A stretch of DNA of 64,000 nt, taken from assembly GCA_036426205.1 (NCBI GenBank), contig CM071574.1:9639884-9703883 (forward strand). The letters are read 5' to 3'. This document shows, piece after piece, positions 1-10,934 of this stretch. Origin of the DNA: Ascaphus truei (taxonomy: Eukaryota > Chordata > Amphibia > Anura > Ascaphidae). The translations under genes and the position numbers were made by a program. Within the stretch, counting starts at the first letter, position 1. Each line of letters starts with the position of its first letter. Below the pieces are notes generated by a model. It did not search any database. It saw only the letters and a list, made by a program, of their open reading frames with translations, and was not told the origin of the DNA.

Positions 1-490
1 ATTCTTAGCATTCTTGGATGTTAATTCTGAGCATGGTCTCAGCAATGTTTAAATTATTGGTTGGGTTGAGATAATCATTTAGTTTCCTGGCTAGTAGGCA
101 GAGCCATTGTTATTTATGAAATGTTTCTGTGGCTGGGAGACGAGAGGTTAACTTAATTATGTAACGGTTTGAGTTATGTACTGTTATGGTGGATTAATAC
201 ATTGTGCTGCGGTCTTACCACCACCTTATGCTTGTGCCTGGTGTAAATTATTTAAATGAAGCTAAGTTTAGTATAAAGGGTAGTAATGCTGCATCATACA
301 GTTCCCATGAAGACGAATGCAGAGTGCCCACGTCTTTCCAACCTGCATATCTAACTACTACACAAAGGGCTGCAGCAGGCTTACCCAGGGGAATAGGAGC
401 ACCGGTAATTATACCTACAAACCTCAAGGTTAAAGCAGCAAAACATGTGAAATTGTAGATATATTTTAAAAATAAATTTGTTTTGTAGTA
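1..490. other. No gene recognised
   Basis: Short open frames only, with no recognisable family, splice-linked exon or terminal repeat. Base composition is AT-leaning like the other spacer DNA of the window. Confidence 0.5.
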
Positions 491-504
491 TTAGATAATA
501 GTGC

Positions 505-1110
505 TTTTCAGGGTGGTAAAAAAGGGCGCCGGGAACTTTATTCACAAACAGGACAGGTTTTATTGTTAGTCATACAGTCACTCTTACAGGAATCTTCTCT
601 AGGATCCATACAGTTGACCAGGGAGGTACACAAGGCTTCTGTCACATCGTCAGAGATTCAATAGCAGTACGAACTTGCCCTCCACCATACTCAATGCCAG
701 GAGTTAATTCCAGACCCCAATAGCTGGTGTGCGTAGAATGTAGGATTGCGGATACAGCAAACCCCAATGCGGTGTGTCCCCAGTCCCTGTACTAGGGCCC
801 CCAGGCCATGATACCACCACATCACTTTCCTCCCACAGGCAAAGGGTGAGAAATGGTCATTCCACTCGGTAGTGGCCCTTCTAAGATAAGAGGCACTGTT
901 CCTTCACTATCAAAATTATAAAGGTGACCGCACATCTAACCATAAAGTTAGACAGACTAGATACAACATCGGGAGACCCACTCCTTCTACTCCTCATGGA
1001 ATCCTCCTCATGTTATTGGGGCACTCCTTGATTCTAGGGGCCAGCCTCCTATATTCCATATTTATACTTCATGGTGACCTCATAAATCACCATAGCTACA
1101 GAGGGTCCCT
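505..1110. repeat. LTR-like dispersed repeat, copy 1
   Basis: This stretch resembles 31990-32990. Both begin with 'gg(c)accaggaacttt', carry 'aaacaggacaggttttatt', and end with 'ggtgacctca..a.tcaccatag'. The second copy is interrupted by a MITE and a microsatellite. The shared polyadenylation-like TTTATT and absence of ORFs suggest a solo LTR or LTR fragment; clear TG...CA ends were not fixed. Confidence 0.4.
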
Positions 1111-1115
1111 TAGTA

Positions 1116-1310
1116 CAGGGGTGCACAAACTGGGTGGGGCGAGCTTACAGAGCAGAGCTTACAGAGGCCCTGCGCTCTTCCCCAAAGCATTTAAATTAAA
1201 TGCCGGGGAGCACGCAAGGCCTCAGTAAGTTCCCTTACCTTGTCTCTGGCGGTTTTCTGGGAACAAACCTCGCCCACTCTCTGCAACGCTGGCCATCAAC
1301 CGGGTCACAT
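1116..1310. repeat. hAT-type MITE, left end only
   Basis: The end 'caggggtgcacaaactggg' matches the start of the complete MITE at 32126 ('cagaggtgcacaaactgggg'). Both are followed by a segment containing 'cagaggccctgcgct'. No matching right terminus was found, so this copy looks truncated or interrupted by the pyrimidine-rich block that follows. Confidence 0.4.
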
Positions 1311-1394
1311 TGACAGTAACGTTGGCCATGGCGACTTTTTTCTGTGATGTCATATTGATGTCCCCAGACACAACGGAAGTCACAGTAGATGAGT

Positions 1395-2625
1395 CCATAC
1401 TGTCTCTGCAGTCCTATCCTCACCGCTGTCTCTCCTTCCGCCTCCCACAGCTGTCTCTCGAACCACCTTTTCCCCAACTGTGTTTTCTCTCCTCGCGTCC
1501 TCCCCCACCTGCGCTCTTTGCAGGCCTCCTACACTGTATTTTTTTCCTCTGCCCGCCCTTCAACTTTACCTGCTTGTTGGGCCCTTCTTCCCCACCACTG
1601 CCGCTCTTTGCTCACCCTGTACATACCGACCCTTTGCCTCAATTGACGCCTTTTCCTAAGAGCCTCTATCGCTTGCTCCCAACGCCCCTGTGCGTATCCC
1701 CTCTTTTCTCCCACTTTATGCTGTCCTCTCGCGTCCTCCATTTTCCCACCGCGGTATCTCTGCGTCCTCTTTTTTTTTCACCCCCCACCTTCTGTCGTCT
1801 TCGACACCTCCCCATCACTGTTTCTCTGCGCTTATCACTGTTGAGTCTCTCCCCCACCTGCGCGCCCACGCTTTGTTGTCTATTGCGCTCCTTAACACAG
1901 CTGTTTCTATTTTGACACTTCTCCATCTGCTGTCTTGGCCTCACAACTTGCTTTTTGCGCTAGTGCCTCCCCACCTGCCTGTCTCATGTTGCCTCCCACC
2001 CTGCCATTTTGGTCTCTGGCTTCAATCCGCGGTTGTCGTTCTCTCTGTTGCCCTCCACAACGTGTCCCTTCTGTGGGCCTCCTCCAACATGCTCTGTCTC
2101 TTATGTGTCTCCCACCGCTTTGTTTTTGTTGTCTCTCTCGGCCTCTCCACCGCTGCCTCCATGCCTGTTCCCCCCCCCCCCAGTGCCGTGCCCCCGCTAT
2201 TGCAACATCCCCACTGCTGGTCCTCTGCGCCCTCCACTCCTTTCTCGTTCTACCGCCTCAAATGCCCTGTCTCACTTGCGTTTCTCACTTCCCCCCCGCT
2301 ACTACTCTCGTGTGCCTTTCCACACGCTGCCTTCTAGGCGCCTTGCCCCATGTGCTCTCTCTTCCGCGGCCTCCCACTGCTGTCTCTTCTGGCCCACGAC
2401 CCACTGCCCAAACGCTCCTTTTGTACTTAGTCCTGCGATCTTCACACCGCGCCCTTGTTTTCTCCTTCGCATCCGCCCCCCCCCCTGCTTCTGCACTCCC
2501 CACCGCTCTGGCTCTCCAACCTCCCACGCTTGTTCCTTTCTGCCCCCGCCCCCCACCCTTGTCTCTCTGCCGCCTCCCTACCACTGGCTTTCTGCGCCAC
2601 CAATTGCCAATTGATGTGACACAGC
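1395..2625. repeat. Degenerate pyrimidine-rich minisatellite
   Basis: About 1.2 kb in which the + strand is almost entirely C/T. A loose unit such as 'cctccca.cgctgtctctctgcg' recurs at variable spacing. Several long frames cross it in both directions, but they are serine/proline/leucine-rich composition artefacts and not genes. Confidence 0.6.
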
Positions 2626-2699
2626 CTCTCTGTCCCTCCATCCTGACTTTAATCTCAGTTTGCACCGCCGAACCATTTCGTAACCACCTTAAGGCTCAG

Positions 2700-4078
2700 T
2701 GCTCATTTATGTAGCGAGCCTCAATCAGTACACAGAACAGCTTCACTTTAGATGTTTACGTCAAGAGTGGAAAAACCGGTTTATTTTCTAAGAAACATCT
2801 TTAACTTCAAACACTGCTTTCTGATGGACATTGAGCTACAATCCAGTGTACATTCAGTAGACGTAGACAACCCATGTTGACAACACTTCACTAATAGTTG
2901 TAAATGTCAGTTTCTAGTTTCTCTCTGTTAACAGATACATGTATTGTGACAAGCCACAGATAACGTTCCCTTCAGATAATGTGGATTCCCAATCTTCTTT
3001 GTAGTTGAAAATTCCATAGTTTGTATGTATATTTTATTTTTTCATCTTCCGCCACCCTTTTCGTATTTTACACAACAGTTTCTTTCCTATAAGACAATAA
3101 CTTGCATATAGTTAACGTATAACTAGTAAGACACATGTAGAAAAGGCTAAATCCTTTTGACAGCTTCAATTTACTGAGCCTTCGAAGAGCATCATTGTAT
3201 AAATCTATTATTTGCATTTGATTACATATTGTATAACCTTCTTTAGTAATCTTGTAATATACATTTTATGAAGTAGAGCTGATAGCATGTATGTTAGTCT
3301 ACAATTCTGCAATGTATAATTCTGTACTATGACTCGTTCTGAATGTATAAATTGTTTTTAATGCTAGATTTGAGGTTTTTGTGAAAAAAGACTGTTGTTC
3401 AATCAAGTTCTAACCTAGTGTTAAATATAGAAAGCGCCTCAGCATATTTGTATTTACAATAGATAGCATCCATACGAAGGGAAAACACAATACCTAAATA
3501 AATATAATTTCAAACCACCACACCCGGGGAAGGAGAAGCACAGATAACATTCCAAGAGACATGCTTTAAGTATACCATTTTGCTTGCTCATTCATTGGTA
3601 ACACATGCCGGTGGAAGAAGAGCTCAGTGTATCTCGAAAGCTCGCACAAATAAAATATTTGTTAGCAGACCCCACGAACGGTAATCTATATGATTTTTCT
3701 TTGATTTATGTGAACTCGGCTAACACTGGTACTGATACATCATATAGTTTGTAATATATACATAATTGTTAAAGTACATGACTATTCACCAACTCTTGTT
3801 GGGCGGCCAACTATTGGTTTACCATGAACTCCAACACGCTTCCACTTTTTACCCTCACTGGCACTACAACCCTATTGTTCTCCCCCAGTTGCGTTGTTAT
3901 ATGTTTATGCATGTTATGTTTTACATATATATTTTATAGCAGCTATTTATATATACAACTCTTAGTGTCGCTTGGGAGTAATTGTGTGGTCACTCACTGT
4001 TTTGTGCACTCACCCTCTGTGCAGTGTATCATTCCAGTTGGCGCAGCAGTGTATATCCCTCTTTTTTTCATATATATA
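2700..4078. other. AT-rich spacer, no gene seen
   Basis: No ORF, terminal repeat or known repeat motif was recognised. The segment ends in a short TA run that forms the left flank of the LTR element. Confidence 0.5.
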
Positions 4079-4961
4079 TGTAACCCATGTACCCCCTCCC
4101 CCCCCCCGGTCGCCGATTGGACCTCTAGGGTGTAGTGAGAGCTGGCTACGTGTACTATGGTGGTGCATACCTGCTTGGAACAGGAGGGCCTGAGTCTCCC
4201 GCGTTGGTGTGGGGGATGACAGGACCAGGCTTCTGGGGTATATGCCTTCATCTCTAGTGGTGGTGGTGCAGCGCCTCCATTCTCTGGCGAAACCTAGGGG
4301 ATAGGTTGGAATCTTCCCAGAGAAAGCGAGAGATTCCAATCTCACACAGTCTTTATGTAAAATAGAAATGTCTTTATTGTCCTTATACAGCACTCAGCAA
4401 CAGTTCATGCACCTCAGCAGATCATATGCACGGTACAGGGTATGGGCCTCCTCTCCTTTTTCCTCCAGGCTGTATCCCTGCAGGATGGTCTGTATGGGGT
4501 CTCAATACCCCTGGTCCCCACCCAAGAGCATACCCTCTGGGTGAGGTTAGATTTCCCCCCTCACCCCCTCAGCAGGGTGAGGGGCATTGGTCCACAGCAC
4601 TATGTGCTATCAGCTGTACTCAATATGGCTGAGTGTCCTCTCTCCTGTCTCCTTCTCCAACTCCAACTCTGACCATCTCTCCTGCTCCCAGGACAGTCAG
4701 CACTCTCTGCTCCCAGGACAGAACTGAACTTGTCACTTGCAGGAACAGCCCACTAAATAGAGACAGCCCCACCCGTCATGATGTCAGCAGGACCTCCCCT
4801 CTGTATCAGGCCTGCATACAGAGTCAGGGGCCTGCCTCTATCACTCAAGGTAGGGCTTGAAGCGGGGAAAAAACCCATGATAACTACTGGCGGCCTGCCC
4901 TTAACAGGACTTACACCAGTAGGAGAAAGATACATAGCCCCCATTTCTTACCAGGGCTACA
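4079..4961 (-). repeat. 3' LTR of the 5.9-kb element
   Basis: About 883 bases, TGTAACCC...GGGCTACA. On the - strand an AATAAA (4373-4378) lies inside the LTR, a plausible polyadenylation signal. It aligns closely with the other LTR apart from that copy's 0.8-kb insertion. Confidence 0.8.
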
Positions 4962-4970
4962 CTCTCCTTC
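4962..4970 (-). other. Polypurine tract
   Basis: GAAGGAGAG on the - strand directly precedes the 3' LTR. A short purine run in this position primes plus-strand synthesis in LTR elements. It supports the - orientation. Confidence 0.55.
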
Positions 4971-5126
4971 AGGTGGAATCCAATGGTCCCCATTTGGACC
5001 TAACTTTAGCAGCACCATCCTGCGGTGAACAAACCTGGGAAACAAAACACATTGCAATGTATGATACTTCTTCAGCCAACCACCAGGTGGCGTAACCGTA
5101 ACAGTCACTCCCAACGGGGAGGACCA

Positions 5127-5951
5127 CTAATGATAATGTTTTGGGTCAGGCTTCCGTACCTTCCTCCCATTGTGGTCAGTTATGGTAATGTAGTATGGCT
5201 GTACCGACCCAGACTCTGGCCGGTATATCATGCTGTGCATGTATATGCACCGCCCCACACTCCAGGCCTGAACCACCTCACTGATTTGGTCCTCATTGTG
5301 GTAACCCGCCTTACCAAACTTTGTTCTCAAATACTCTTGTACGGCCTCCCTGAGCCAGCTATCTCTGTTCTCCTCTATTTCCCTCATTATGGGTTCAGGT
5401 ACATAAGGGCACTCGTATCCGTGGGACTGCCCATACCTGAATACTATGGCTCTGTCTGCTCTGCTCAATTTGGGCAGCTTCTTATGACCCGCCCTGCTTG
5501 GCAGTACCCACAACTCTGGTTCTGCAGGAGCAATGTCATCGTATAATATACTAGGCACCTTAGGCATGAGGAGTTTTTGCTCTATCTCCTGGTATCTGTG
5601 CTCTAACTCATCCGCCACCTCCTGGGGAGTATAGGCACCTACCGCCCACCAATGATCAACTATGTTGTTCCTAATCAACAGGAACCTGGTGCGGTCCATA
5701 CCTTTGTGGTAACCAGTGAACAGGGGTGCCCACCACTTGTCACGGTGCTCGGATTCTGACATGGGGCTAGAAGTACCTGTCTCTGACTCGGTTTGTGATG
5801 AGACACCGGACGTGATCGCCTCAGTAGAGTGCGAGCAACTGCGTCTACCTCGTGCATTGATGTGGATGGTGGGGTTCATTTTGGAAACCACCTTGCTTAC
5901 AGGCCCTGCCTCCGCAATAGTGTGGGACCCTCGGGCCCTTCCTCTAAACAC
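5127..5951 (-). CDS. LTR-element ORF, downstream part (274 codons)
   Basis: An open frame in the same reading frame as the larger ORF ending at 5961, from which it is separated by one TAA and three further codons. It therefore could be the C-terminal half of one ancestral protein split by a nonsense change; an independent start at 5951 is the alternative. The N-terminal third is serine/threonine-rich; the rest has a balanced, globular composition with many aromatic and charged residues (Trp pairs near residues 74 and 102). No protease or reverse transcriptase motif is present. Function unknown; gag-like by position only. Confidence 0.5.
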   Translation of the reverse strand: MFRGRARGSHTIAEAGPVSKVVSKMNPTIHINARGRRSCSHSTEAITSGVSSQTESETGTSSPMSESEHRDKWWAPLFTGYHKGMDRTRFLLIRNNIVDHWWAVGAYTPQEVADELEHRYQEIEQKLLMPKVPSILYDDIAPAEPELWVLPSRAGHKKLPKLSRADRAIVFRYGQSHGYECPYVPEPIMREIEENRDSWLREAVQEYLRTKFGKAGYHNEDQISEVVQAWSVGRCIYMHSMIYRPESGSVQPYYITITDHNGRKVRKPDPKHYH

Positions 5952-5960
5952 AGGAGAAAA

Positions 5961-7571
5961 TTACATGGGATTAGGCATACGTATCACAGTATCATACAGT
6001 ACTTCCCCATCAGATCCCTCATCACTTGGTTCCCAATCCCTCAAATCCTTGGAGTACTTGGGGTTCTTACTTAATTTATCCCCGCTAGGTCCTGGTGCCC
6101 TGACTCGTGACTGGGCAGGGGTAGTGGCCGGGGTAATGGCGCTAGGGACTGGGGCTGGGGCAATGTCCGTTTCAATGTCCAACAAGCGGGTGATACCGCG
6201 ACCAGTGGGCAGTTTCTTGCTTGCTCTCTCCGCTGAGCCCCGTGGTCTTCTGGAAGGGCCTTGGCTTCGCAGGGTGGCCATTGCAGCGGCCATAGCTGCT
6301 CTCAGCGGGGAGAACAGCGCTCCCGGGCCTCTGTTCCAGTCGGACCCGGAAGTGATGTCATCATGGCCGCCCGCGGAATCCCCATCCGCTCCGTGGTCAC
6401 GCACCGGAAGTGCGTCGAAGACCGGAAGGGGCGGTGGTGGATCATCGGGTCCGTGGATGGGTAAGTAGGCCGCAGGCCTCTCCTTCTCATCCTCTGCAGG
6501 GTCCGTCTTCGCCTGGCTGGAGTAAGGGGGTGGTGGAGTCTCCTTACCGCTCCGCTGCAGGCTGATGTACTTGGGTCCCTCTGGATCCGTCTCCGACGTC
6601 GTCTCCGCCGCACTGGGAGTCACCACGGCCGTGGGACTTCTACGGGCCTCAGACCGCACCAGCGCTCGCCGTCGGGAGGTGTCCAGACTCGTCTGCTCCC
6701 TCTCTCCGGTAAGTGGACCGCCATCTTTCTTACAGTTGGGGTGGTTCGCCGGTAGGCGCATCGCCACCGATGAGACGGCATCTTCTTCCTCCGAAGACGA
6801 CTTGGTCGGATCCTCCGCTAGGGAGTCACCTGGGTCTTTTGCGGCCCCGCCAGTGGGTAGTGGTATGAAACAGGCCCGCTCCGGTACCTCCACTGCGGTC
6901 GCGCTCTTCTCCGCCGGAGTTTCTCTCGCCTCGGTTGTTGGCTGGGCCTTTGTTCCCACCTCAGCAGTGGTGCAGGGAACCAGGGCAGCCTCGTCCGCTG
7001 TCTCCGCCACCTCCGTTAGTGTTCCCGGAGAGGCACCCCGAGGGGTCTTGATCATTGGCCATGGCTCGGTAGGCCACAGGTAGAACGTGCCACACTGAGG
7101 GCATCGTGCTTTCGTGCTTGGGGCCGGTCCGGGTGTCCTGCAGTGTATGCACAGGCACCGGAGGTACTCTCGGCCGTCGAGTTCCACTACCAGGAAGCCT
7201 CCTGGGAACTGGAACGGGGTCATGCTTAGCTCGGACAATATTTGCTCAGGGGTGGAACAGTTCAATGTTTCAGCTCCTCTCTCTGTGAATGTCCGACAAA
7301 AGTGAAGTTCCTCGCTCTCACTTCCTGTCCCTCCCATCGCTGCGGAGGACGCTTCTGATTGGCTCTCCTTGTGCCCCCTCCCTCTGGTGGAAACAAGAGG
7401 AGGGGCACTCCTTCTCTCAGTGTGACGTGGCCTTGTCTGTTGGCCAGTCACAGCACAGGTGGGCGGGCTTTTGGCTTTCGCACCGCTTCTTTTGCAGGGG
7501 ATCTGGGTTTGGCGCCAAACCCCTGCACATCTCCCTCCACATTTCTCTGACAGTCTCTTTGCACGCTTCAC
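5961..7571 (-). CDS. LTR-element gag-like ORF (536 codons)
   Basis: The longest frame in the window and the main product of the LTR element. Roughly residues 105-165 look folded and contain a zinc-ribbon-like CX2C (CIHC), then CPQC after twelve residues. Residues 180-450 are low-complexity, acidic, Pro/Ser/Thr-rich, and include PPPPY, a match to the PPxY late-domain motif that recruits NEDD4-type ligases in many gag proteins. No CCHC knuckle or protease/RT motif is visible. The first ~75 residues are Arg/Lys-rich and overlap another open frame (7417-7812), so the true start may lie upstream through a frame change or splice. Identity as a gag protein is inferred from location between LTR and polypurine tract. 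Confidence 0.55.
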   Translation of the reverse strand: MKRAKRLSEKCGGRCAGVWRQTQIPCKRSGAKAKSPPTCAVTGQQTRPRHTERRSAPPLVSTRGRGHKESQSEASSAAMGGTGSESEELHFCRTFTERGAETLNCSTPEQILSELSMTPFQFPGGFLVVELDGREYLRCLCIHCRTPGPAPSTKARCPQCGTFYLWPTEPWPMIKTPRGASPGTLTEVAETADEAALVPCTTAEVGTKAQPTTEARETPAEKSATAVEVPERACFIPLPTGGAAKDPGDSLAEDPTKSSSEEEDAVSSVAMRLPANHPNCKKDGGPLTGEREQTSLDTSRRRALVRSEARRSPTAVVTPSAAETTSETDPEGPKYISLQRSGKETPPPPYSSQAKTDPAEDEKERPAAYLPIHGPDDPPPPLPVFDALPVRDHGADGDSAGGHDDITSGSDWNRGPGALFSPLRAAMAAAMATLRSQGPSRRPRGSAERASKKLPTGRGITRLLDIETDIAPAPVPSAITPATTPAQSRVRAPGPSGDKLSKNPKYSKDLRDWEPSDEGSDGEVLYDTVIRMPNPM

Positions 7572-7812
7572 GTGCGCGATCCAGGATTGGCGGGAGTCGC
7601 AATTTTAGTACGGCTGCTAACTGCTGGGCCGTGGATGGCGCTGCTGTTGCCATTTCGGACTCTTTCTTGCTCCGCGGAGCACATGTAGGGACAGCCGCCA
7701 TCTTTGATGAGCGCCCCAAATGTATATCAGCGCTATTCTCAGTGTCTAGTGCAAAACTCGTTCCTAGACACTGACTATACTCAAACTGCTCACTTTCTGA
7801 TGCTCTCTGCAT
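7417..7812 (-). CDS. LTR-element upstream ORF (131 codons)
   Basis: Starts 474 bases inside the 5' LTR boundary, the usual place for a gag start. It overlaps the 536-codon frame by about 150 bases in a different frame. Composition up to about residue 100 is protein-like (charged, amphipathic); the tail looks like out-of-frame translation. It may be the N-terminus of the gag-like protein, displaced by a frameshift. No known domain recognised. Confidence 0.35.
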   Translation of the reverse strand: MQRASESEQFEYSQCLGTSFALDTENSADIHLGRSSKMAAVPTCAPRSKKESEMATAAPSTAQQLAAVLKLRLPPILDRAREACKETVREMWREMCRGLAPNPDPLQKKRCESQKPAHLCCDWPTDKATSH

Positions 7813-8285
7813 ACTCTCACTGATGCTTTACCCACTGATATGATGTGGCATACCCCAGGCTAGGCAGAACTCCTTCTCTGTGCACCGCACTCGCTGACGG
7901 TTCCTACAAGTACTCTGTGGTGTGTTTTATGTGGGTGCTGGCTAGTGTACCCGGGCATCTCCCTAAGGTACGGGCGTCTCCTACTTTTGGCCACTCATAG
8001 TGCGGGCCCTGGGCCATGGTCCCTGGACAAGTTAACAGGCTAATCCCCGCAGTTGCCTCACACTATCTGCCTCAAGGGACTAGAACAGCTATAGCTCCAC
8101 ACCCATCTACAACACCCTCTTAGGGCACCCAGGACGTACTGTGCGGGAATCCACGCTCCCCTGACTACCCCTGGTATTATATGCCCTACTCTCTCCAGTA
8201 CTTGCACGGAAGGTGCACTTCACTCTTCCCACTCTGCCTCGCTGAAAGCCTGTCCTGTTCTGGATCTCAGCAGCTCGCCTCCAAA

Positions 8286-9986
8286 TGTAACCCATGTCCC
8301 CCCCCCCCCCCACCCGGTCGCAGATTGGACCTCTAGTGTGTAGTGAGGGCTGGCTACGTGTACTATGGTGGTGCATACCTGCTTGGAACAGGAGGGCCTG
8401 AGTTTCCCGCGTTGGTATTGGGGATAACAGGGACAGGCTTCTGGGGTATATTGTGGGGAGTGCAGGTGTCACCATATACAGAAGAGAAAATAAAATAGTG
8501 TAATATGCCTTGGGAACTCACTTGGGAACTCACATTCTCCCAGTTTAAATTCAGCAGTGGATAATAATAGATGAAATGGTGTGGACCCAGCAGTATGCAG
8601 AGAGAGGTCTTGCTTGACATAAACTCTTTGGTGTCAGCAGAGCAAACCCTCGGTAGAAAGAATGACACCTTTAGTGCAACATTGTTATGTTCACTATCAA
8701 TGTATTGGTAAAAGCAATAAATAATGCACTCACATGAGCATCATGTGCATAGACACATAGAAATCAATGCGCAGCTTCAGCGTTTGCCATCCACCCCACT
8801 CCCGGAGTTGCGTCACGTCACTTCCGGTTTAGCGATCGATTGCAGAATGGATTCTCACGGGCTCTGGGGCATTCAGGGTACACTTCTGGACTGCTGCCTG
8901 TTCACTCGACTGCTGGGTCCACACCATTTCATCTATTATTATCCACTGCTGAATTTAAACTGGGAGAATGTGAGTTCCCAATCAGGATTCCTGCAGAGAT
9001 TGCTTTTTTCCTGTTTAAGGCATATTACACTATTTTATTTTCTCTTCTGTATATGGTGACACCTGCGCTCCCCACAAGCTTCCCCCCATGAGTCAAGATA
9101 GGAGAAACTGGATCTTCTCCAAGAGGGTTGAGCAGCAAAAGTTCGCCATTCATATATATTTTTATAATTTATGAGCACTTTGATTATAGATATTAATCAC
9201 TATTTACTTATTTATTAATTATATATCACACTCATTTTTGTTTTACACTTCTGGGGTATATGCCTTCATCTCTAGTGGTGGTGGTGCAGCACCTCCATTC
9301 TCTGGCGAAACCTAGGGGATAGGTTGGAATCTTCCCAGAGAAAGCCCTGGTCCCAGGGCGAGAGATTCCAATCTCATACAGTCTTTATGTAAAACAGCAA
9401 TGTCTTTATTATCCTTATACAGCACTCAGCAACAGTTTATGCACCTCAGCAGATCATATGCACGTTACAGGATATGGGCCTCCTCTCCTTTTTCCTCCAG
9501 GCTGTATCCCTGCAGGATGGTCTTTATGGGGTCTCAATACCCCTTGTCCCCACCCAAGAGCATACCCTCTGGGTGAGGTTAGATTTCCCCCCTCACCCCC
9601 TCAGCAGGGTGAGGGGCATTGGTCCACAGCACTATGTGCTATCAGCTGTACTCAATATGGCTGAGTGTCCTCTCTCCTGTCCAACTCCAACTCTGACCAT
9701 CTCTCCTGCTCCCAGGACAGTCAGCACTCTCTGCTCCCAGGACAGAACTGAACTTGTCACTTACAGGAACAGCCCACTAAATAGAGACATCCCCACCCCT
9801 CATGATGTCAGCAGGACCTCCCCTCTGTATCAGGCCTGCATACAGAGTCAGGGGCCTGCCTCTATCACTCAAGGCAGGGCTTGAAGCAGTGGAAAACCCC
9901 ATGATAACTACTGGCGGCCTGCCCTTTCATAGGACTTACACCAGTAGGAGAAAGATATATAGCCCCCATTTCTTACCGGGGCTACA
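8286..9986 (-). repeat. 5' LTR of the 5.9-kb element, interrupted
   Basis: Same LTR as 4079-4961 but split by an insertion at 8452-9247. Removing the insertion and one copy of its 14-bp duplication leaves about 891 bases. AATAAA on the - strand is at 9405-9410. Confidence 0.8.
8452..9247. mobile_element. Foldback insertion with 14-bp target duplication
   Basis: A 796-base insertion inside the 5' LTR, bracketed by perfect copies of 'cttctggggtatat' (8438-8451 and 9248-9261); the uninterrupted LTR has this once. Internally, 8452-8605 is an inverted copy of about 8905-9080. The arms share 'tgcaggtgtcaccatatacag' less one base and 'ccagtttaaattcagcagtg'. The last ~160 bases are AT-rich and unpaired. 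A duplication of this length points to retroposition; the internal inversion resembles Penelope-type insertions (inference). Confidence 0.8.
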
Positions 9987-10840
9987 TATATATATCGTAA
10001 ATGTTGGTTTTAGTGTCATCGGTAGGTTTATACAGTATGTACATGCATCTAAATGCATATACATAGTGTTTATGCCTTGCCAATATATTTTGGATACACA
10101 GTTGAAAGTAATACAGTGTAGAACCTGTGTTTCCATAGAAATCTTGAATACATTGAATTACCTAGTATAGAGTTATCAATAACTGTATACAGGGCTGCCA
10201 ACAGTGATGACACACGTGTTATTGTTGCACACAATTATTACTTTTAACAAAATGTGTTTTATATAAGAAGTGTGAAAGGGCAATCTTTAAGGAAGAGGAT
10301 ACTTGCCCAGAGAATGTACCTTTGCCATGCTATGGCATGTGCCGGGCCGGCTGGGATGTTTGATGTGCTCGGTGCAGGCACACGTGTGTGGTCTTGGCTC
10401 TAACCTTCTCCGACGGCATCTTCTCAGCGTCCCTTCAGCATGGCTACGTGATGTCAAATGGTGCAATGTTGCCATGACAAAGTGACATCACGGGGTCACT
10501 TTGTCATGACGATTGTCCCATTGTCGTGGCAACGTGATGCCACATGGTGTCACTATTTCACGTGATGTCATGTTGTCATGGCAAGGTGATGCCATTTTAC
10601 GCCGCAGACTGGTGTAACTGCCCCCCGGGATGCCCGGGCACCTCCCGTGGGCCCCGGCTCGGGAGGCGGGACCCGAAGGGAGTGGGAACCTTCCATCCGG
10701 ACACTTGTTAACCCCCCAAAGTTGTTACAGATGCTCTGTGCTCTATATCACTGAAATGAGCTGCCCTCCTCAATTACGTTGCGGCTTCATGTGATGACGG
10801 CTTGGAATGTTTTTTTTTAAGTTATCCGGCCCACAGGAGA
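9987..10840. other. Spacer with a GC-rich stem-loop region
   Basis: No gene recognised. Around 10470-10600 there is a foldback-prone stretch where 'gtgatgtca'-like words alternate strands; 'catgacaaagtga' at 10474 is answered by 'tcactttgtcatg' at 10496, a 13-bp hairpin stem. Confidence 0.5.
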
Positions 10841-10934
10841 GACACAGAGACTCGCACACTGACACACAGACACAGAGACTCGCACACTGACACACAGACA
10901 CAGAGACTCGCATACTGACACACAGACACAGAGA
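10841..10934. repeat. 28-bp minisatellite, 3.4 copies
   Basis: Three nearly perfect units beginning 'gacacagagactcgca' at 10841, 10869 and 10897, plus a partial unit. One unit differs by a single C to T change. Confidence 0.9.

Larger units (their letters stand above)
4079..9986 (-). mobile_element. LTR retrotransposon, gag-like ORFs only
   Basis: Two direct repeats (4079-4961 and 8286-9986) bound a 3.3-kb internal region. Each LTR begins TGTAACCC and ends GGGCTACA on the + strand. The outer flanks are TA runs compatible with a short target duplication. A purine tract on the - strand abuts the LTR at 4961, and the open frames run on the - strand, so the 5' LTR is at 8286-9986. No reverse transcriptase, integrase, protease or envelope motif is visible in 4962-8285, so this looks non-autonomous. 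The family could not be named. Confidence 0.8.

Noticed and set aside
1310..2714. Several 200-260-codon frames
   Set aside because: All three + frames and two - frames are open across the pyrimidine-rich minisatellite, a compositional effect.
5716..6468. 250-codon + strand frame
   Set aside because: Antisense shadow of the LTR-element ORFs, which have the polypurine tract and LTR order in their favour.
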